From positions 310,001-374,000 of the forward strand of contig NZ_BMKS01000001.1 in NCBI RefSeq assembly GCF_014644455.1: 64,000 nt of DNA, given 5' to 3'. Below the pieces are notes generated by a model. The model ran no database searches. It was not told where the DNA came from and was given only the letters and a program-made list of their open reading frames with translations. The position numbers and the translations under genes were made by a program. Every line of letters starts with the position of its first letter. Within the stretch, counting starts at the first letter, position 1. Origin of the DNA: Caldovatus sediminis. Lineage in GTDB: Bacteria > Pseudomonadota > Alphaproteobacteria > Acetobacterales > Acetobacteraceae. This document shows, in pieces, positions 43,481-55,487 of this stretch.

Positions 43481-44139
43481 CGGCGCTCTCCCCGGAAGCG
43501 GTCGAGCGCCTGCACGTCCACCGTGTCGAACCGCTCGCGGATGCGGAACAGGAAGATGCCGATCACGATGAAGGCGATCAGGATCGAGAAGGCGACGCTG
43601 ATCTCGACCACCAGCGGCATCCCCTGGGCGCCGGTGGCGGCGAGCACGATGCCGTTCTCGAGCGACATGAAGCCGACCACCTGGCTCACCGCGTTGCGCC
43701 GCGTCACCATCAGCAGCAGTCCGATCAGCACCACCGAGAGGGCGAGCGCGATGTCCTCCCGCGCCACCGGGTCCGCGCCGGCGGTGACCGGGAGCATCAC
43801 CGCCATCGAGAGGGCGACCAGCCCGATGCCGGCGAGCATGGAGAGGCCGATGCCGGTCACCGTCTCGATCTCGCGGTGGATGCCGAGCCGGACGATCATC
43901 CGGCGCAGCGCCATCGGCACGACGATCGCCTTGAACAGGAGGGCGATGGCGGCGGTGATGTAGAGGTGCGGCGCCCCCTGGATGTGGGCCTGCCAGGCGA
44001 CGGAGAGGGCGAGCACCGCGGCGTGCAGCGCCAGCACGTTGAGCAGCGCGCCGAGGCGCCGCTGGTAGAGCATGACGAAGCTCAGCAGCACCAGGGAGCC
44101 GGCGAGGGTGTGGGCGACGTCGAAGTAGAGCTTCGGCAT
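43477..44139 (-). CDS. hyfE: Hydrogenase-4 component E-like (NuoK-related) subunit
   Basis: 220 residues, roughly six to seven transmembrane helices. The C-terminal half resembles NuoK/MnhC (RRNAVSQVVGFMSLENGIVLAATG, with the conserved Glu in the SLENG motif); the N-terminal half is the HyfE-specific extension. Overlaps hyfF by 4 bp and starts 1 bp from the end of hyfC, so all are co-translated. Confidence 0.9.
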   Translation of the reverse strand: MPKLYFDVAHTLAGSLVLLSFVMLYQRRLGALLNVLALHAAVLALSVAWQAHIQGAPHLYITAAIALLFKAIVVPMALRRMIVRLGIHREIETVTGIGLSMLAGIGLVALSMAVMLPVTAGADPVAREDIALALSVVLIGLLLMVTRRNAVSQVVGFMSLENGIVLAATGAQGMPLVVEISVAFSILIAFIVIGIFLFRIRERFDTVDVQALDRFRGERR

Positions 44140-44140
44140 C

Positions 44141-45097
44141 TCAGAGGCTCCGCGAGATGAAGAGCAGGAGCGTCGCGAGGAGCCCGAGCATCAGCGCCGC
44201 GCCGAGGAAGCCGGGGACGCGGAAGACCCGCATCTTGGCGATCGAGGTCTCGAACATCGCGAGCAGCACCCCCCCGGCGGCGAGCTTCGCCAGCCAGAGC
44301 CCGGCGCCGGCGGCGTAGGCGAGGAGGTCCCGGCCCTCCTGCGCCAGCCCGAAGGGGAAGAAGATGCAGGCGATGAGCGAGAGGTGGAACAGCAGCTTCA
44401 CCGAGGCCGCGGCCTCGATCATCGCGAGGTGGCGGCCGGAGTACTCGAGCACCATCGCCTCGTGCACCATGGTGAGCTCGAGGTGGGTCGCCGGGTTGTC
44501 CACCGGGATGCGGGCGTTCTCGGCAATGGCGACGATGACCAGCGCGACCAGGGCGAAGGCGAGGGAGACGCGCAGCCCCACCTGCTCCGAGCCCATGAAG
44601 GCGGCGATGTGGGAGAGCTGGGTCGAGCCCGCGATCAGCGCGATGGTGAAGACGATCATGATCGTCGCCGGCTCGGCCAGCGAGGCGATCAGCGACTCGC
44701 GGCTGGCGCCGATGCCGCCGAAGCTGGTGCCGATGTCGAGCGCGGCGAGCTGAAGGAGGAAGCGCGCGGTGGCGAGCAGGGCGATGATCGCGATCAGGTC
44801 GCCGGTCCAGCTGAACAGCAGGCCGGTGGCGAAGGTCGGCACCAGGGCCGCCGCGACCCAGGTGGCGGAGAAGACCAGGTAGGGAACGACGCGGAACAGC
44901 CAGGAGGCGTTCTCGGCCAGCACCACCTCCTTGCCGATCAGCCGGCGGAGGTCGCGGTAGGGCTGCAGCAGCGGCGGCCCGCGCCGGCGCTGCAGCCGCG
45001 CCTTCACCTTGCGCACCAGGCCGGTGAGCAGCGGCGCGACCAGCAGCACCAGAAGCATCTGCGCCGCCTGGGCGGCGAGCTCGCCGATCAGGACCAC
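44141..45097 (-). CDS. hyfC: Hydrogenase-4 component C-like (NuoH-related) subunit
   Basis: About 318 residues, eight transmembrane helices; the NuoH-type subunit linking the peripheral arm to the membrane arm. Signature loop AENARIPVDNPATHLELTMVHEAMVLEYSG and N-terminal RKVKARLQRRRGPPLLQPYRDLRRLIGKE are diagnostic. A GTG start was chosen, which overlaps the end of hyfB by 10 bp; no ATG is available near the required N-terminus. Confidence 0.9.
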   Translation of the reverse strand: MVLIGELAAQAAQMLLVLLVAPLLTGLVRKVKARLQRRRGPPLLQPYRDLRRLIGKEVVLAENASWLFRVVPYLVFSATWVAAALVPTFATGLLFSWTGDLIAIIALLATARFLLQLAALDIGTSFGGIGASRESLIASLAEPATIMIVFTIALIAGSTQLSHIAAFMGSEQVGLRVSLAFALVALVIVAIAENARIPVDNPATHLELTMVHEAMVLEYSGRHLAMIEAAASVKLLFHLSLIACIFFPFGLAQEGRDLLAYAAGAGLWLAKLAAGGVLLAMFETSIAKMRVFRVPGFLGAALMLGLLATLLLFISRSL

Positions 45098-47109
45098 AGG
45101 CCGAGCCCCAGCAGCAGAAGCACGAGCGAGAGGAAGACGAAGACGAGATAGCGCCGGATGGTGAGGAACTGCAGGTGGTTGAGCAGCTCCGCCGCGCGGC
45201 CGACGGCGCGGCCGACCGGGGCGTAGAGGAACTCCCACGCCAGGTCCCGGCGCTCCCGGACGATGCGCGCCGGCGCGACGGAGCCGGGCGGCGGCATCTC
45301 CACCGTCTCGCGCGCGCGGAAGACGACGGGGCCGAAGACGCGGCGCAGCGGCTGGGAGAGGCTCGCGCCGGTGTACTGCATGGAGGGCGCGAGGCGCGGG
45401 AAGCCGCAGTCCCAGGGCGGGGCGCGGCGCAGCGCGCGCGAGGCGAGGCGGTGGATCGCCGCCGCCGCGATCACCGCCGAGGCGACGACGAAGAGGAACA
45501 CCAGCAGGCCGTTGTAGGAGCTGCGGCTGTCGGCGATCGGCACGATCGAGAGCCAGGCCTCGCCGAGCTGGGCCGGCATGCGCGCGCCGACCAGGCGCTC
45601 GGTCACGGGCGCCAGGGCGTCGACGGCCGCGCCGGGGAACAGGCCGAACAGCACGCAGAGCACGGCGAAGCCCGCCATGGCGGCGCCGGAGAAGCGATCG
45701 GTCTCCGCGGCCTCCGCCGCGGCGGCCGAGCGCGGGCGGCCGAGCCAGGCGATGCCGTAGGCGCGCAGGAAGCAGGAGGCGGCGAGCGCGGCGGCGAGGG
45801 CGAGCAGCGTCCCCACCGTGGGGATGAGGAATTTCAGCGCCCATTGCGGCAGGTCGGGGCTGACCAGGATGGCCTGGAAGGCGAGCCACTCGGAGGCGAA
45901 GCCGTTCAGCGGCGGCAGCGCCGCGGCGGCCATGGCGGCGACCAGGACGGCGGCGGAGGAGACGGGCATGCGGTGGATCAGCCCGCCGAGACGCTCGATG
46001 TCGCGCTCGCCGTGGGTGGCGGCGAGCACCGCGCCGGCGCCGTAGAACAGGGCGCTCTTGAACAGGGTGTGGTTGAAGGCGTGGAACAGGGCGGCGACGA
46101 GGGCGAGCGCCGCGGCCCCGAGATGGCCATCGGCGCGGAAGGCGAGGGCGAGGCCGAGGCCGATGAAGACCACGCCGATGTTCTCGATGGTGCTGTAGGC
46201 GAGCAGCCGCTTGAGGTCGCCCTCCGTCAGCGCGTGCAGCACGCCGAGGACCGCCGAGCTGGCGCCGAGCGTCAGGACCGGGACGCTCCACCACCAGGCG
46301 GGGGCGCCAAGCAGGTCGAAGACGATGCGGATGAAGGCGTAGACCGCGACCTTGGTCATCACGCCGCTCATCAGCGCCGAGACGTGGCTCGGCGCCGCCG
46401 GGTGGGCGAGCGGCAGCCAGACGTGCAGCGGCACGAGCCCCGCCTTGGAGCCGGCGCCGAGGAGGGCGAGCGCGAGCACCAGGGCGGAGGTGAGCGGCGC
46501 GTGGTCGCCGACGCGCATGGCGGCGAAGGCGTAGCGGCCCTCGGGGCCGGCGAGCAGGCCGAAGGCGAGCAGCAGGGCGAGCGTGCCGAAGCTCGCCATG
46601 ACGATGTAGAGGAAGCCGGCGCGGGCGTTCTCCGCCGGGCGGTGCTCGGCCAGCACCAGCGCCCAGGAGGCGAGCGACATCAGCTCCCAGCAGAGCAGGA
46701 AGGCGTAGGCGTCGTCGGCCAGCGGCACCAGCAGCATGCCGGCGAGGAACAGCGGATAGAAGGGCAGGACGCGCAGCGGCGCCTCGGCGTGCCGGCCGTA
46801 GCCGAGGGCATAGAAGCTGGCGCCGGCGGCGCCGAGGCTGACGAGCACGAGGAAGGCGGCCGACAGCGCGTCGAGGCGGAAGTGCGCGCCGAGCCAGGGC
46901 AGGCCGAGCGGCAGGGTCAGGCCGGAGGTGACGCCGCCGAGCAGCGCGGCGAGGGCAAGGGCGAAGGCCAGGGTCGAGACGGCGAGGCAGCCGCCATAGA
47001 CCGCGGCGGTCGCGAGGGCGGCGCCGCGCCTCTCCCCGCCGCGGCCGAGCGCGGCGAGCCCCGCCACGGCGAGCAGCGCCAAGGCGCAGAGGAGCAGCGC
47101 GGTCAGCAT
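45088..47109 (-). CDS. hyfB: Hydrogenase-4 component B-like (NuoL-related) antiporter subunit
   Basis: 673 residues, 14 or more transmembrane helices plus a C-terminal extension with a cytoplasmic stretch (RRAPPWDCGFPRLAPSMQYTG), typical of HyfB/HycC. Ion-path residues are present: Glu in LLCWELMSLASWAL and Lys in GSKAGLVPLHVWLPLAHPAAPSHVSALMSGVMTK. It is the first structural gene, 36 bp after a small XRE regulator. Confidence 0.93.
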   Translation of the reverse strand: MLTALLLCALALLAVAGLAALGRGGERRGAALATAAVYGGCLAVSTLAFALALAALLGGVTSGLTLPLGLPWLGAHFRLDALSAAFLVLVSLGAAGASFYALGYGRHAEAPLRVLPFYPLFLAGMLLVPLADDAYAFLLCWELMSLASWALVLAEHRPAENARAGFLYIVMASFGTLALLLAFGLLAGPEGRYAFAAMRVGDHAPLTSALVLALALLGAGSKAGLVPLHVWLPLAHPAAPSHVSALMSGVMTKVAVYAFIRIVFDLLGAPAWWWSVPVLTLGASSAVLGVLHALTEGDLKRLLAYSTIENIGVVFIGLGLALAFRADGHLGAAALALVAALFHAFNHTLFKSALFYGAGAVLAATHGERDIERLGGLIHRMPVSSAAVLVAAMAAAALPPLNGFASEWLAFQAILVSPDLPQWALKFLIPTVGTLLALAAALAASCFLRAYGIAWLGRPRSAAAAEAAETDRFSGAAMAGFAVLCVLFGLFPGAAVDALAPVTERLVGARMPAQLGEAWLSIVPIADSRSSYNGLLVFLFVVASAVIAAAAIHRLASRALRRAPPWDCGFPRLAPSMQYTGASLSQPLRRVFGPVVFRARETVEMPPPGSVAPARIVRERRDLAWEFLYAPVGRAVGRAAELLNHLQFLTIRRYLVFVFLSLVLLLLGLGLWS

Positions 47110-47145
47110 GCGCCCGAGGCCATCGCCGGGGTCGCCACGGGGCCT

Positions 47146-47391
47146 TCAGCCCTTCAGCCGCACGCCGCGGCCGCCGCCGGGGCTCACCGCGCCCTCGGCG
47201 ATCAGCTGCACGCCGGCGGCGTCGAGTGCGGCGACGAGCTTCATCAGCGAGTCCACATTGCCGCGGATCACCCCCTCGCTCGCCTCCATGCGCTGGATCG
47301 TCGGCAGCGAGAGGCCCGAAAGCTCGGCGAGGCGTCGCTGGTCCATGCCGAGCAGCGCGCGGGCCGCGCGCATCTGCGCCGCGGTGATCAT
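47146..47391 (-). CDS. Small XRE-family transcriptional regulator
   Basis: 81 residues, essentially one helix-turn-helix domain: ITAAQMRAARALLGMDQRRLAELSGLSLPTIQRMEASEG, followed by a short dimerisation tail. XRE proteins of this size act as repressors or activators of adjacent genes. It is 36 bp upstream of hyfB in the same direction, so it probably heads the operon and regulates it, perhaps with autoregulation from the 95-bp upstream gap. I chose the ATG of MITAAQM; the longer open frame runs into the promoter region and is not credible. Confidence 0.85.
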   Translation of the reverse strand: MITAAQMRAARALLGMDQRRLAELSGLSLPTIQRMEASEGVIRGNVDSLMKLVAALDAAGVQLIAEGAVSPGGGRGVRLKG

Positions 47392-47561
47392 GGGCGGAAG
47401 GACATGCTGGCTGGGCGGCTCCCCGGACGGCGCGAAGCTAACGCCTTGCTTTCGCCGCTTCAAGCCTGAAAAGTGAGTCCTGACACATGCTTTCTGCGGT
47501 TCGCCGCCGCATCCCCGCCGGGGCGCTTGCGCCCGCCGGGCGGGCGCCACACCTGTTGCGC

Positions 47562-48410
47562 ATGCCGATCGCCCCGTTGCCGGACCGCGGGGTCGTGGAG
47601 GTCGCGGGCGAGGACCGGATCGCCTTCCTCCAGGGCCTGGTGTCCAACGACGTCACGCTCGCCGCGCCGGGCCGCGCGGCGTGGGCCGCGCTGCTCACGC
47701 CCCAGGGCAAGTGGCTGGCGGACTTCTTCGTCCTCGATGCCGGGGACGGGCGGCTGCTCCTGGACTGCGAGCGGGCGCAGGCGGCCATGCTGGTGCAGCG
47801 GCTCGGCCGGTTCCGGCTGCGCGCGCGCGTGGCCCTGCGCGATGCCAGCGAGGCCTTCGTGGTGCTGGCCGGCTGGGGCGCGACCGCGCCGCCGCCCGGC
47901 CAGGCGCTGGCGGCGCCCGACCCGCGGCTGCCGGAGGCGGGCTGGCGGCTCCTGGTGCCGGCCGGCTCCGCGCCGCCGCCGGCCGACGCCGCGTGGGAGG
48001 ACTGGGACCTCCACCGGCTGGCGCTCGGCCTGCCGGACGGCTCGCGCGACCTCGAGGCGGAGAGGACGGTCCTGCTCGAGGCCGGGTTCGACGAGCTGAA
48101 CGGCGTCTCCTGGACCAAGGGCTGCTACTTGGGGCAGGAGCTGACGGCGCGCACCCGCTACCGCGGCCTGGTGAAGCGGCGCCTGGTGCCGGTGACGGTC
48201 GAGGAGGGCCCGCTGCCGGCCCGCGGCACTCCGGTGCTCGCCCCCGATGGCGTGGAGCGGGGGGAGATGCGCTCCGGGCGCGGGAACCGCGGGCTCGCGC
48301 TGCTGCGCCTGGAGGCGATCGCGCGGGGCGAGGCGCTGGCCTGCGGCGCGGCGCGGATCACGCCCCGCATCCCCGGCTGGATGCGCCTCCCGGCGCGCGA
48401 CGCGGCCTGA
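47562..48410 (+). CDS. ygfZ: Folate-binding YgfZ/GcvT-like iron-sulfur assembly protein
   Basis: 282 residues from the chosen ATG; an in-frame ATG at 47487 would add 25 residues of atypical sequence. GcvT-like fold that binds folate and supports maintenance of certain Fe-S enzymes. Diagnostic motif KGCYLGQELTARTRYRG, with its conserved Cys, lies in the C-terminal half, and IAFLQGLVSNDV near the start. It is divergent from the hyf-like operon. Because that operon encodes Fe-S proteins, a functional link is possible but unproven. Confidence 0.88.
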   Translation: MPIAPLPDRGVVEVAGEDRIAFLQGLVSNDVTLAAPGRAAWAALLTPQGKWLADFFVLDAGDGRLLLDCERAQAAMLVQRLGRFRLRARVALRDASEAFVVLAGWGATAPPPGQALAAPDPRLPEAGWRLLVPAGSAPPPADAAWEDWDLHRLALGLPDGSRDLEAERTVLLEAGFDELNGVSWTKGCYLGQELTARTRYRGLVKRRLVPVTVEEGPLPARGTPVLAPDGVERGEMRSGRGNRGLALLRLEAIARGEALACGAARITPRIPGWMRLPARDAA

Positions 48411-48497
48411 TCGGGAACCGCCGGTGCGGTCCTGGGCGCGCAGGGGCCGGATCGCGGACGCGCCGGGCGGCGCCCCTCCGCGCCGGGCCGCCGCGCC

Positions 48498-48971
48498 GTG
48501 ACCGCGCCGGGGGGCACGACGGATCGCGGCCCCGGTGTGGTCGTGCCGCCGCCCGCGATCGTCGGCGCGCTGCTGGTCCTCGCCTGGCTGCTGGACCTCG
48601 CCTTCCCGCTGCCGCTGGCCGCGCCGCTGCGGCTGGCCGGGCTGATCGTCATGGGCCTCGGCGTCGCGCTGGCGGGCTGGGCGCTGGCGCTGATGCTGCG
48701 GGCGCGGACGGATCCGCGGCCCGATCGGCCGGATCGCGTGCTGATCGAGTCCGGGCCGTTCCGGTCCAGCCGCAATCCGATCTATCTCGGCTTCCTGGTC
48801 TTCAGCGCGGGCCTCGCCCTGCGCTGGGGCAGCCTGTGGGGATGGCTCGCGGTCGCCCTCGCCTTCCTGGCGCTCGACCGCCTCGTGGTGCCGCGCGAGG
48901 AGCGCTACCTGCGCCGGCGCTTCGGCGCGGCGTACGAGGCGTATGCGGCACGCGTGCGCCGCTGGATCTAG
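48498..48971 (+). CDS. Isoprenylcysteine carboxylmethyltransferase-like membrane methyltransferase
   Basis: 157 residues with a GTG start and three to four transmembrane helices. The C-terminal signature GPFRSSRNPIYLGFLVF ... EERYLRRRFGAAYEAYAARVRRWI is that of the ICMT/PEMT-like family, which uses SAM to methylate isoprenyl, phospholipid or unknown acceptors in the membrane. The bacterial substrate is unknown. It lies 87 bp downstream of ygfZ on the same strand. Confidence 0.8.
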   Translation: MTAPGGTTDRGPGVVVPPPAIVGALLVLAWLLDLAFPLPLAAPLRLAGLIVMGLGVALAGWALALMLRARTDPRPDRPDRVLIESGPFRSSRNPIYLGFLVFSAGLALRWGSLWGWLAVALAFLALDRLVVPREERYLRRRFGAAYEAYAARVRRWI

Positions 48972-49031
48972 CGGCCTCCGGCAGCGACGCCGCGTGGCGG
49001 CTCCTTCCCCCCCCCGCCCCTTCACCGCCAT

Positions 49032-49050
49032 GCCGCCGTTCGGGGGCGGC
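49032..49050. terminator. Hairpin between convergent genes
   Basis: GCCGCC and GGCGGC flank a 7-nt loop, 60 bp after the methyltransferase gene and 100 bp past the ppdK stop. The surrounding 180 bp is GC-rich and includes a run of ten C around 49010. No gene is seen there. Confidence 0.3.
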
Positions 49051-49153
49051 GCCCGGCCGCTCGTGCCGCTGCCGGGCCCGCCGCCGGCGAGGACGACGCG
49101 GCAGGGCGCGACCGCCTCCGGCCGGCCGGCGCGGGCCTCTCGGCGCGGCCGCC

Positions 49154-51826
<2,673 letters not shown>

Positions 51827-51897
51827 CGGGGTTCCCCCTCTCTCCGTGTGCGGGGCGATCCGCGCCCGGCGCGCGCGGCGCCGCGCGGCTGGCCCTG

Positions 51898-54027
51898 TCA
51901 GCCTTCGACCTTCGAGAAGTCGGCCACGGCGTCCATCACGGCGCGCAGCCTGGCGAGCAGACGCAGGCGGTTGCGGCGCAGTTCCGGCGCCGGATCGTTG
52001 ACCGTGACGCGGTCGAAGAAGGCGTCCACCGGGCCGCGCAGCGCGGCGAGGTTGTCCATCGCGCGCTCGAAGTCCTCGGCCTCGAGGTCGAGCTCGACGC
52101 GGCGGGCGGCGGTCTCCAGCGCCTCGGCCAGCGCCTCCTCCTCCGGCGCCTTGAGGAGGTGGCGCTCGTAGCCGGTGTCGTAGGCGTGCCCGTCCTTGCG
52201 CTCCTCGATGCGGAGGATGTTGGCGGCGCGGCGGTAGGCGACCAGCAGGTTGGCGCCGTCCTCGGACTCGAGGAAGCGGCGCACCGCATCGGCGCGACGC
52301 AGCAGGCGGTTGAGGTCGTCGTCCCGCACGGCGCCGAGGACGGCGCTGACCACGTCGTGGCGCATGCCCTCGGCGCGGAGCTGCACGCGCAGGCGTTCGG
52401 TGAGGAAGTCGTAGACCTCGACCGTCTCCGGGCGCACCTCGCGCACGATCTCGTGGTCCGGGTTCGGCACGACGATCACGGCGCGCTCGCGCCGCGCCTC
52501 CGCGAGGCTCCGCTCGATCCCCCGCCGCGCGGCGTCGAGGATCCCGAACAGGGGCAGCCGCAGGCCGTTCTCCCGCACGATGCGGATCACGCCGAGGGCG
52601 GCGCGCCGCAGCGCGAAGGGATCGCCCGATCCGGTCGGCTTCTCTCCGACCGCGAAGAACCCGACCAGCTGGTCGAGCTTGTCGGCGAGCGCCACCGCGA
52701 TCGCCACCGGCTCGTCCGGCACCGCGTCGTTCGGGCCGAGCGGCCGGTAGTGGGCCGCGATCGCCTCCGCCACGCGCGCGTCCTCGCCGTCGTGCAGCGC
52801 GTAGTAGCGGCCCATCACCCCCTGCAGCTCGGGGAACTCGCCGACCATCCCGCTCGCCAGGTCGGCCTTGGCGAGCCGCGCCGCGCGCGCCGCCAGCACA
52901 GGGTCGGCGCCAACCTGCGGCGCGATCACCCGCGCCAGCCGCTCCAGCCGCCGCACCCGCTCGCCCAGCGAGCCGAGCCCGGCATGGAACACCACCCCGT
53001 CCAGCTTCGGCAGCCGGCTCTCCAGCCGCTCCTTGCGGTCCTGGTCCCAGAAGAACCGCGCGTCGGAGAGGCGCGCGCGCAGCACGCGCTCGTTGCCGGC
53101 GACGATCGCCGCGCCGCCGTCGCGCGCCTCGACGTTCGCCACCACGGCGAAGCGCGGCGCGGCGCGGCCCTCCGGCGTGCGCAGCGCGAAGTAGCGCTGG
53201 TTGACGCGCATCGTCGTGCGCATCACCTCCGGCGGCAGGTCCATGAAGGCGTCGTCGATGCGCCCGAGCAGCGGCACCGGCCATTCGACGAGGCCGGCGA
53301 CCTCGGCGAGCAGCCCCTCGTCGGGCACCACCTCGAAGCCCTCGGCGGCGGCGAGGCGCGCGACGCCCTCGCGGATGATCCGCGCGCGCTCCTCCGCCTC
53401 GACCACCACCTTCCGCGCGCGGAGGCCCTCGACGTAGTCCGCCGCGCCCCGCACCGCGAAGGCGCCGGGGGCCATGATGCGGTGGCCCTCCGTCTCGCCG
53501 CCGCTGCGCAGCCCGTGCGCGTCGTCGTCGCCATGGCGCAGGTCGAAGGGCACCACCGCGCCGTCGAGCAGGCAGAGGATGCGCTTCAGGGGCCGCACCC
53601 AGACGAAGCTGCCGCCGCGGCCCCAGCGCATGGACTTCGGCCAGGGGAAGGCGCGCAGCACGGCCGGCACCGCGCGGGCGATCATCGCCGCGGCCTCGAT
53701 CCGCTCGCCGGGCCTGGCGAGGACCCAGAACCCGCCCTCCTCCCTCAGCGCCTCGCGCGTCGCGCCGTGCTTGCGCAGGAAGCCCTCGATCGCCTTCTCG
53801 GGCGCGCCGAGGCGCGGCCCGCGCTCCTCCCTGCCCGGGGTCTCGACCGCGGGCTCGACCTCGGCGACCAGGGCGAGACGCCGCGGCCCGTGGCTGACGC
53901 GCGGCGCGCGGCCGGCGAGCAGCGGCGCGAGCTCGGCGCCGAGCAGCCGCTTCAGGTCCTCCGCCGCGCGCGCCTGCATCCGCGCCGGGATCTCCTCGGA
54001 GAACAGTTCGAGCAGGAGTTCGGCCAT
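51898..54027 (-). CDS. glyS: Glycine--tRNA ligase beta subunit
   Basis: 709 residues, normal length for the beta chain of the alpha2beta2 enzyme. Begins MAELLLELFSEEIPARMQ. Contains RVSHGPRRLALVAEV, HRIMAPGAF, VNQRYFALRT and the HD-like region, with a C-terminal DALR-like tRNA-binding helical domain ending in RLRLLARLRAVMDAVADFSKVEG. It starts 9 bp after the glyQ stop. Confidence 0.96.
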   Translation of the reverse strand: MAELLLELFSEEIPARMQARAAEDLKRLLGAELAPLLAGRAPRVSHGPRRLALVAEVEPAVETPGREERGPRLGAPEKAIEGFLRKHGATREALREEGGFWVLARPGERIEAAAMIARAVPAVLRAFPWPKSMRWGRGGSFVWVRPLKRILCLLDGAVVPFDLRHGDDDAHGLRSGGETEGHRIMAPGAFAVRGAADYVEGLRARKVVVEAEERARIIREGVARLAAAEGFEVVPDEGLLAEVAGLVEWPVPLLGRIDDAFMDLPPEVMRTTMRVNQRYFALRTPEGRAAPRFAVVANVEARDGGAAIVAGNERVLRARLSDARFFWDQDRKERLESRLPKLDGVVFHAGLGSLGERVRRLERLARVIAPQVGADPVLAARAARLAKADLASGMVGEFPELQGVMGRYYALHDGEDARVAEAIAAHYRPLGPNDAVPDEPVAIAVALADKLDQLVGFFAVGEKPTGSGDPFALRRAALGVIRIVRENGLRLPLFGILDAARRGIERSLAEARRERAVIVVPNPDHEIVREVRPETVEVYDFLTERLRVQLRAEGMRHDVVSAVLGAVRDDDLNRLLRRADAVRRFLESEDGANLLVAYRRAANILRIEERKDGHAYDTGYERHLLKAPEEEALAEALETAARRVELDLEAEDFERAMDNLAALRGPVDAFFDRVTVNDPAPELRRNRLRLLARLRAVMDAVADFSKVEG

Positions 54028-54036
54028 CGGCTGACC

Positions 54037-54957
54037 TCACGCCCCCCGGTCCGGGGAGCGACCAGGGGCGTGCTCCGGACCCTTGTCCGCTTCCCGCTCT
54101 CCCGCGAGCCAGGCCTCGCAGCACCCCTTCGCCAGCGCCCGCACGCGGGCGATGAACGCCGCCCGCTCGGCGACGCTGATCGCGCCGCGGGCGTCGAGCA
54201 GGTTGAACCGGTGGCTCGCCTTGATGCACTGGTCGTAGGCCGGCAGCGCCAGGCCCCTCGCGAGCAGCGCGTTGCACTCCCGCTCCGCGTCCTCGAAGTG
54301 GCGGAACAGGGTGGGCACGTCGGCGTGCTCGAAGTTGTAGGCGCTGAACTCGCGCTCGGCGCGCAGGAAGACCTCGCCGTAGGTCACGCCGCGGCCGTTG
54401 AAGTCGAGGTCGAAGACGTTCTCGACCCCCTGGATGTACATCGCCAGGCGCTCGAGGCCGTAGGTGAGTTCGCAGCTCGGCACCTCGCAGGCGATGCCGC
54501 CGACCTGCTGGAAGTAGGTGAACTGCGTCACCTCCATCCCGTCGCACCAGACCTCCCAGCCGAGGCCCCAGGCGCCGAGCGTCGGGCTCTCCCAGTCGTC
54601 CTCGACGAAGCGGATGTCGTGCAGCAGCGGATCTATGCCGAGCGCCCTGTAGCTCTCGATCAGCAGGCCCTGGGGGTCGGGCGGCGAGGGCTTCAGGATC
54701 ACCTGGTACTGGTAATAGTGCTGCAGCCGGTTCGGGTTCTCGCCGTAGCGGCCGTCCGCGGGGCGGCGGGAGGGCTGGACATAGGCCGCGTTCCAGGGCT
54801 TCGGGCCGAGCGCGCGCAGCGTCGTCGCGGGGTGGAAGGTGCCGGCGCCCACCTCCATGTCGTAGGGCTGCAGGATCAGGCAGCCCTGCGCGCTCCAGAA
54901 GGCGTGCAGGCGCAGGATGATGTCCTGGAAGCTCGGGGGCCTCCCGCTCTCGTGCAT
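54037..54957 (-). CDS. glyQ: Glycine--tRNA ligase alpha subunit
   Basis: 306 residues; class II catalytic subunit. Begins [33 protein letters not shown], followed by [33 protein letters not shown] (motif 2 region) and [14 protein letters not shown] (motif 3). The last 30 residues are a charged tail. First gene of the glyQ-glyS-ppdK operon; divergent from the SnoaL-like gene, with a 72-bp shared upstream region. Confidence 0.96.
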   Translation of the reverse strand: MHESGRPPSFQDIILRLHAFWSAQGCLILQPYDMEVGAGTFHPATTLRALGPKPWNAAYVQPSRRPADGRYGENPNRLQHYYQYQVILKPSPPDPQGLLIESYRALGIDPLLHDIRFVEDDWESPTLGAWGLGWEVWCDGMEVTQFTYFQQVGGIACEVPSCELTYGLERLAMYIQGVENVFDLDFNGRGVTYGEVFLRAEREFSAYNFEHADVPTLFRHFEDAERECNALLARGLALPAYDQCIKASHRFNLLDARGAISVAERAAFIARVRALAKGCCEAWLAGEREADKGPEHAPGRSPDRGA

Positions 54958-55029
54958 GGTTCGGACTTGCGGCCGTCGTGGTGCGGCGCACCATAGTGGC
55001 CGCCCCCCGCCCCCGCAAGGAACGCGCCC

Positions 55030-55458
55030 TTGCCCGAACGCGACGCCGCCGCCGCCCTGGTCCGCCGCTACTACGAGGCGTTCAACGCCGGCGACCGGCC
55101 GGGGATGCTGGCCCTGCTCGCCGAGGACGTGGTCCACGACATCAACCAGGGCGGGCGGGAGGTCGGGCGCGCGGCCTTCGCCGCCTTCCTCGCCCACATG
55201 GACCGCTGCTACCGCGAGCAGGTGGTGGACCTCGCCGTCATGGTGGACGAGACCGGGACGCGCGCGGCGGCGGAGTTCACCGTCCTCGGCACCTACGTCG
55301 CGACCGACGACGCGCTGCCGCCGGCGGCGGGGCAGCGCTACCGGCTGCCGGCGGGGGCGTTCTTCGTGCTGCGCGGGGGCCGGATCGCGCGGGTGACGAC
55401 CTACTACAACCTCCAGGACTGGCTGCGCCAGGTGGCGCCGAACGGCGCCGGCGGCTAG
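55030..55458 (+). CDS. SnoaL/ketosteroid-isomerase-like protein
   Basis: 142 residues from a TTG start. NTF2-like fold: [34 protein letters not shown] at the N-terminus, then [24 protein letters not shown] at the end. Such proteins are isomerases, cyclases or simple ligand binders; catalytic residues cannot be assigned here. A DHDPS-family gene follows 29 bp downstream on the same strand. Confidence 0.8.
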   Translation: MPERDAAAALVRRYYEAFNAGDRPGMLALLAEDVVHDINQGGREVGRAAFAAFLAHMDRCYREQVVDLAVMVDETGTRAAAEFTVLGTYVATDDALPPAAGQRYRLPAGAFFVLRGGRIARVTTYYNLQDWLRQVAPNGAGG

Positions 55459-55487
55459 GGTCGCGCGGGCCGGCAGGAGGGACAGGC

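Noticed and set aside
39989-47109. Formate hydrogenlyase or genuine NiFe hydrogenase 4
   Set aside because: Three of four NiFe cysteine ligands are missing in the large subunit, and no ferredoxin, FdhF or maturation genes are seen.
49005-49018. Run of ten C as a special signal
   Set aside because: Homopolymer C runs are expected by chance in DNA of this composition, and no gene is affected.
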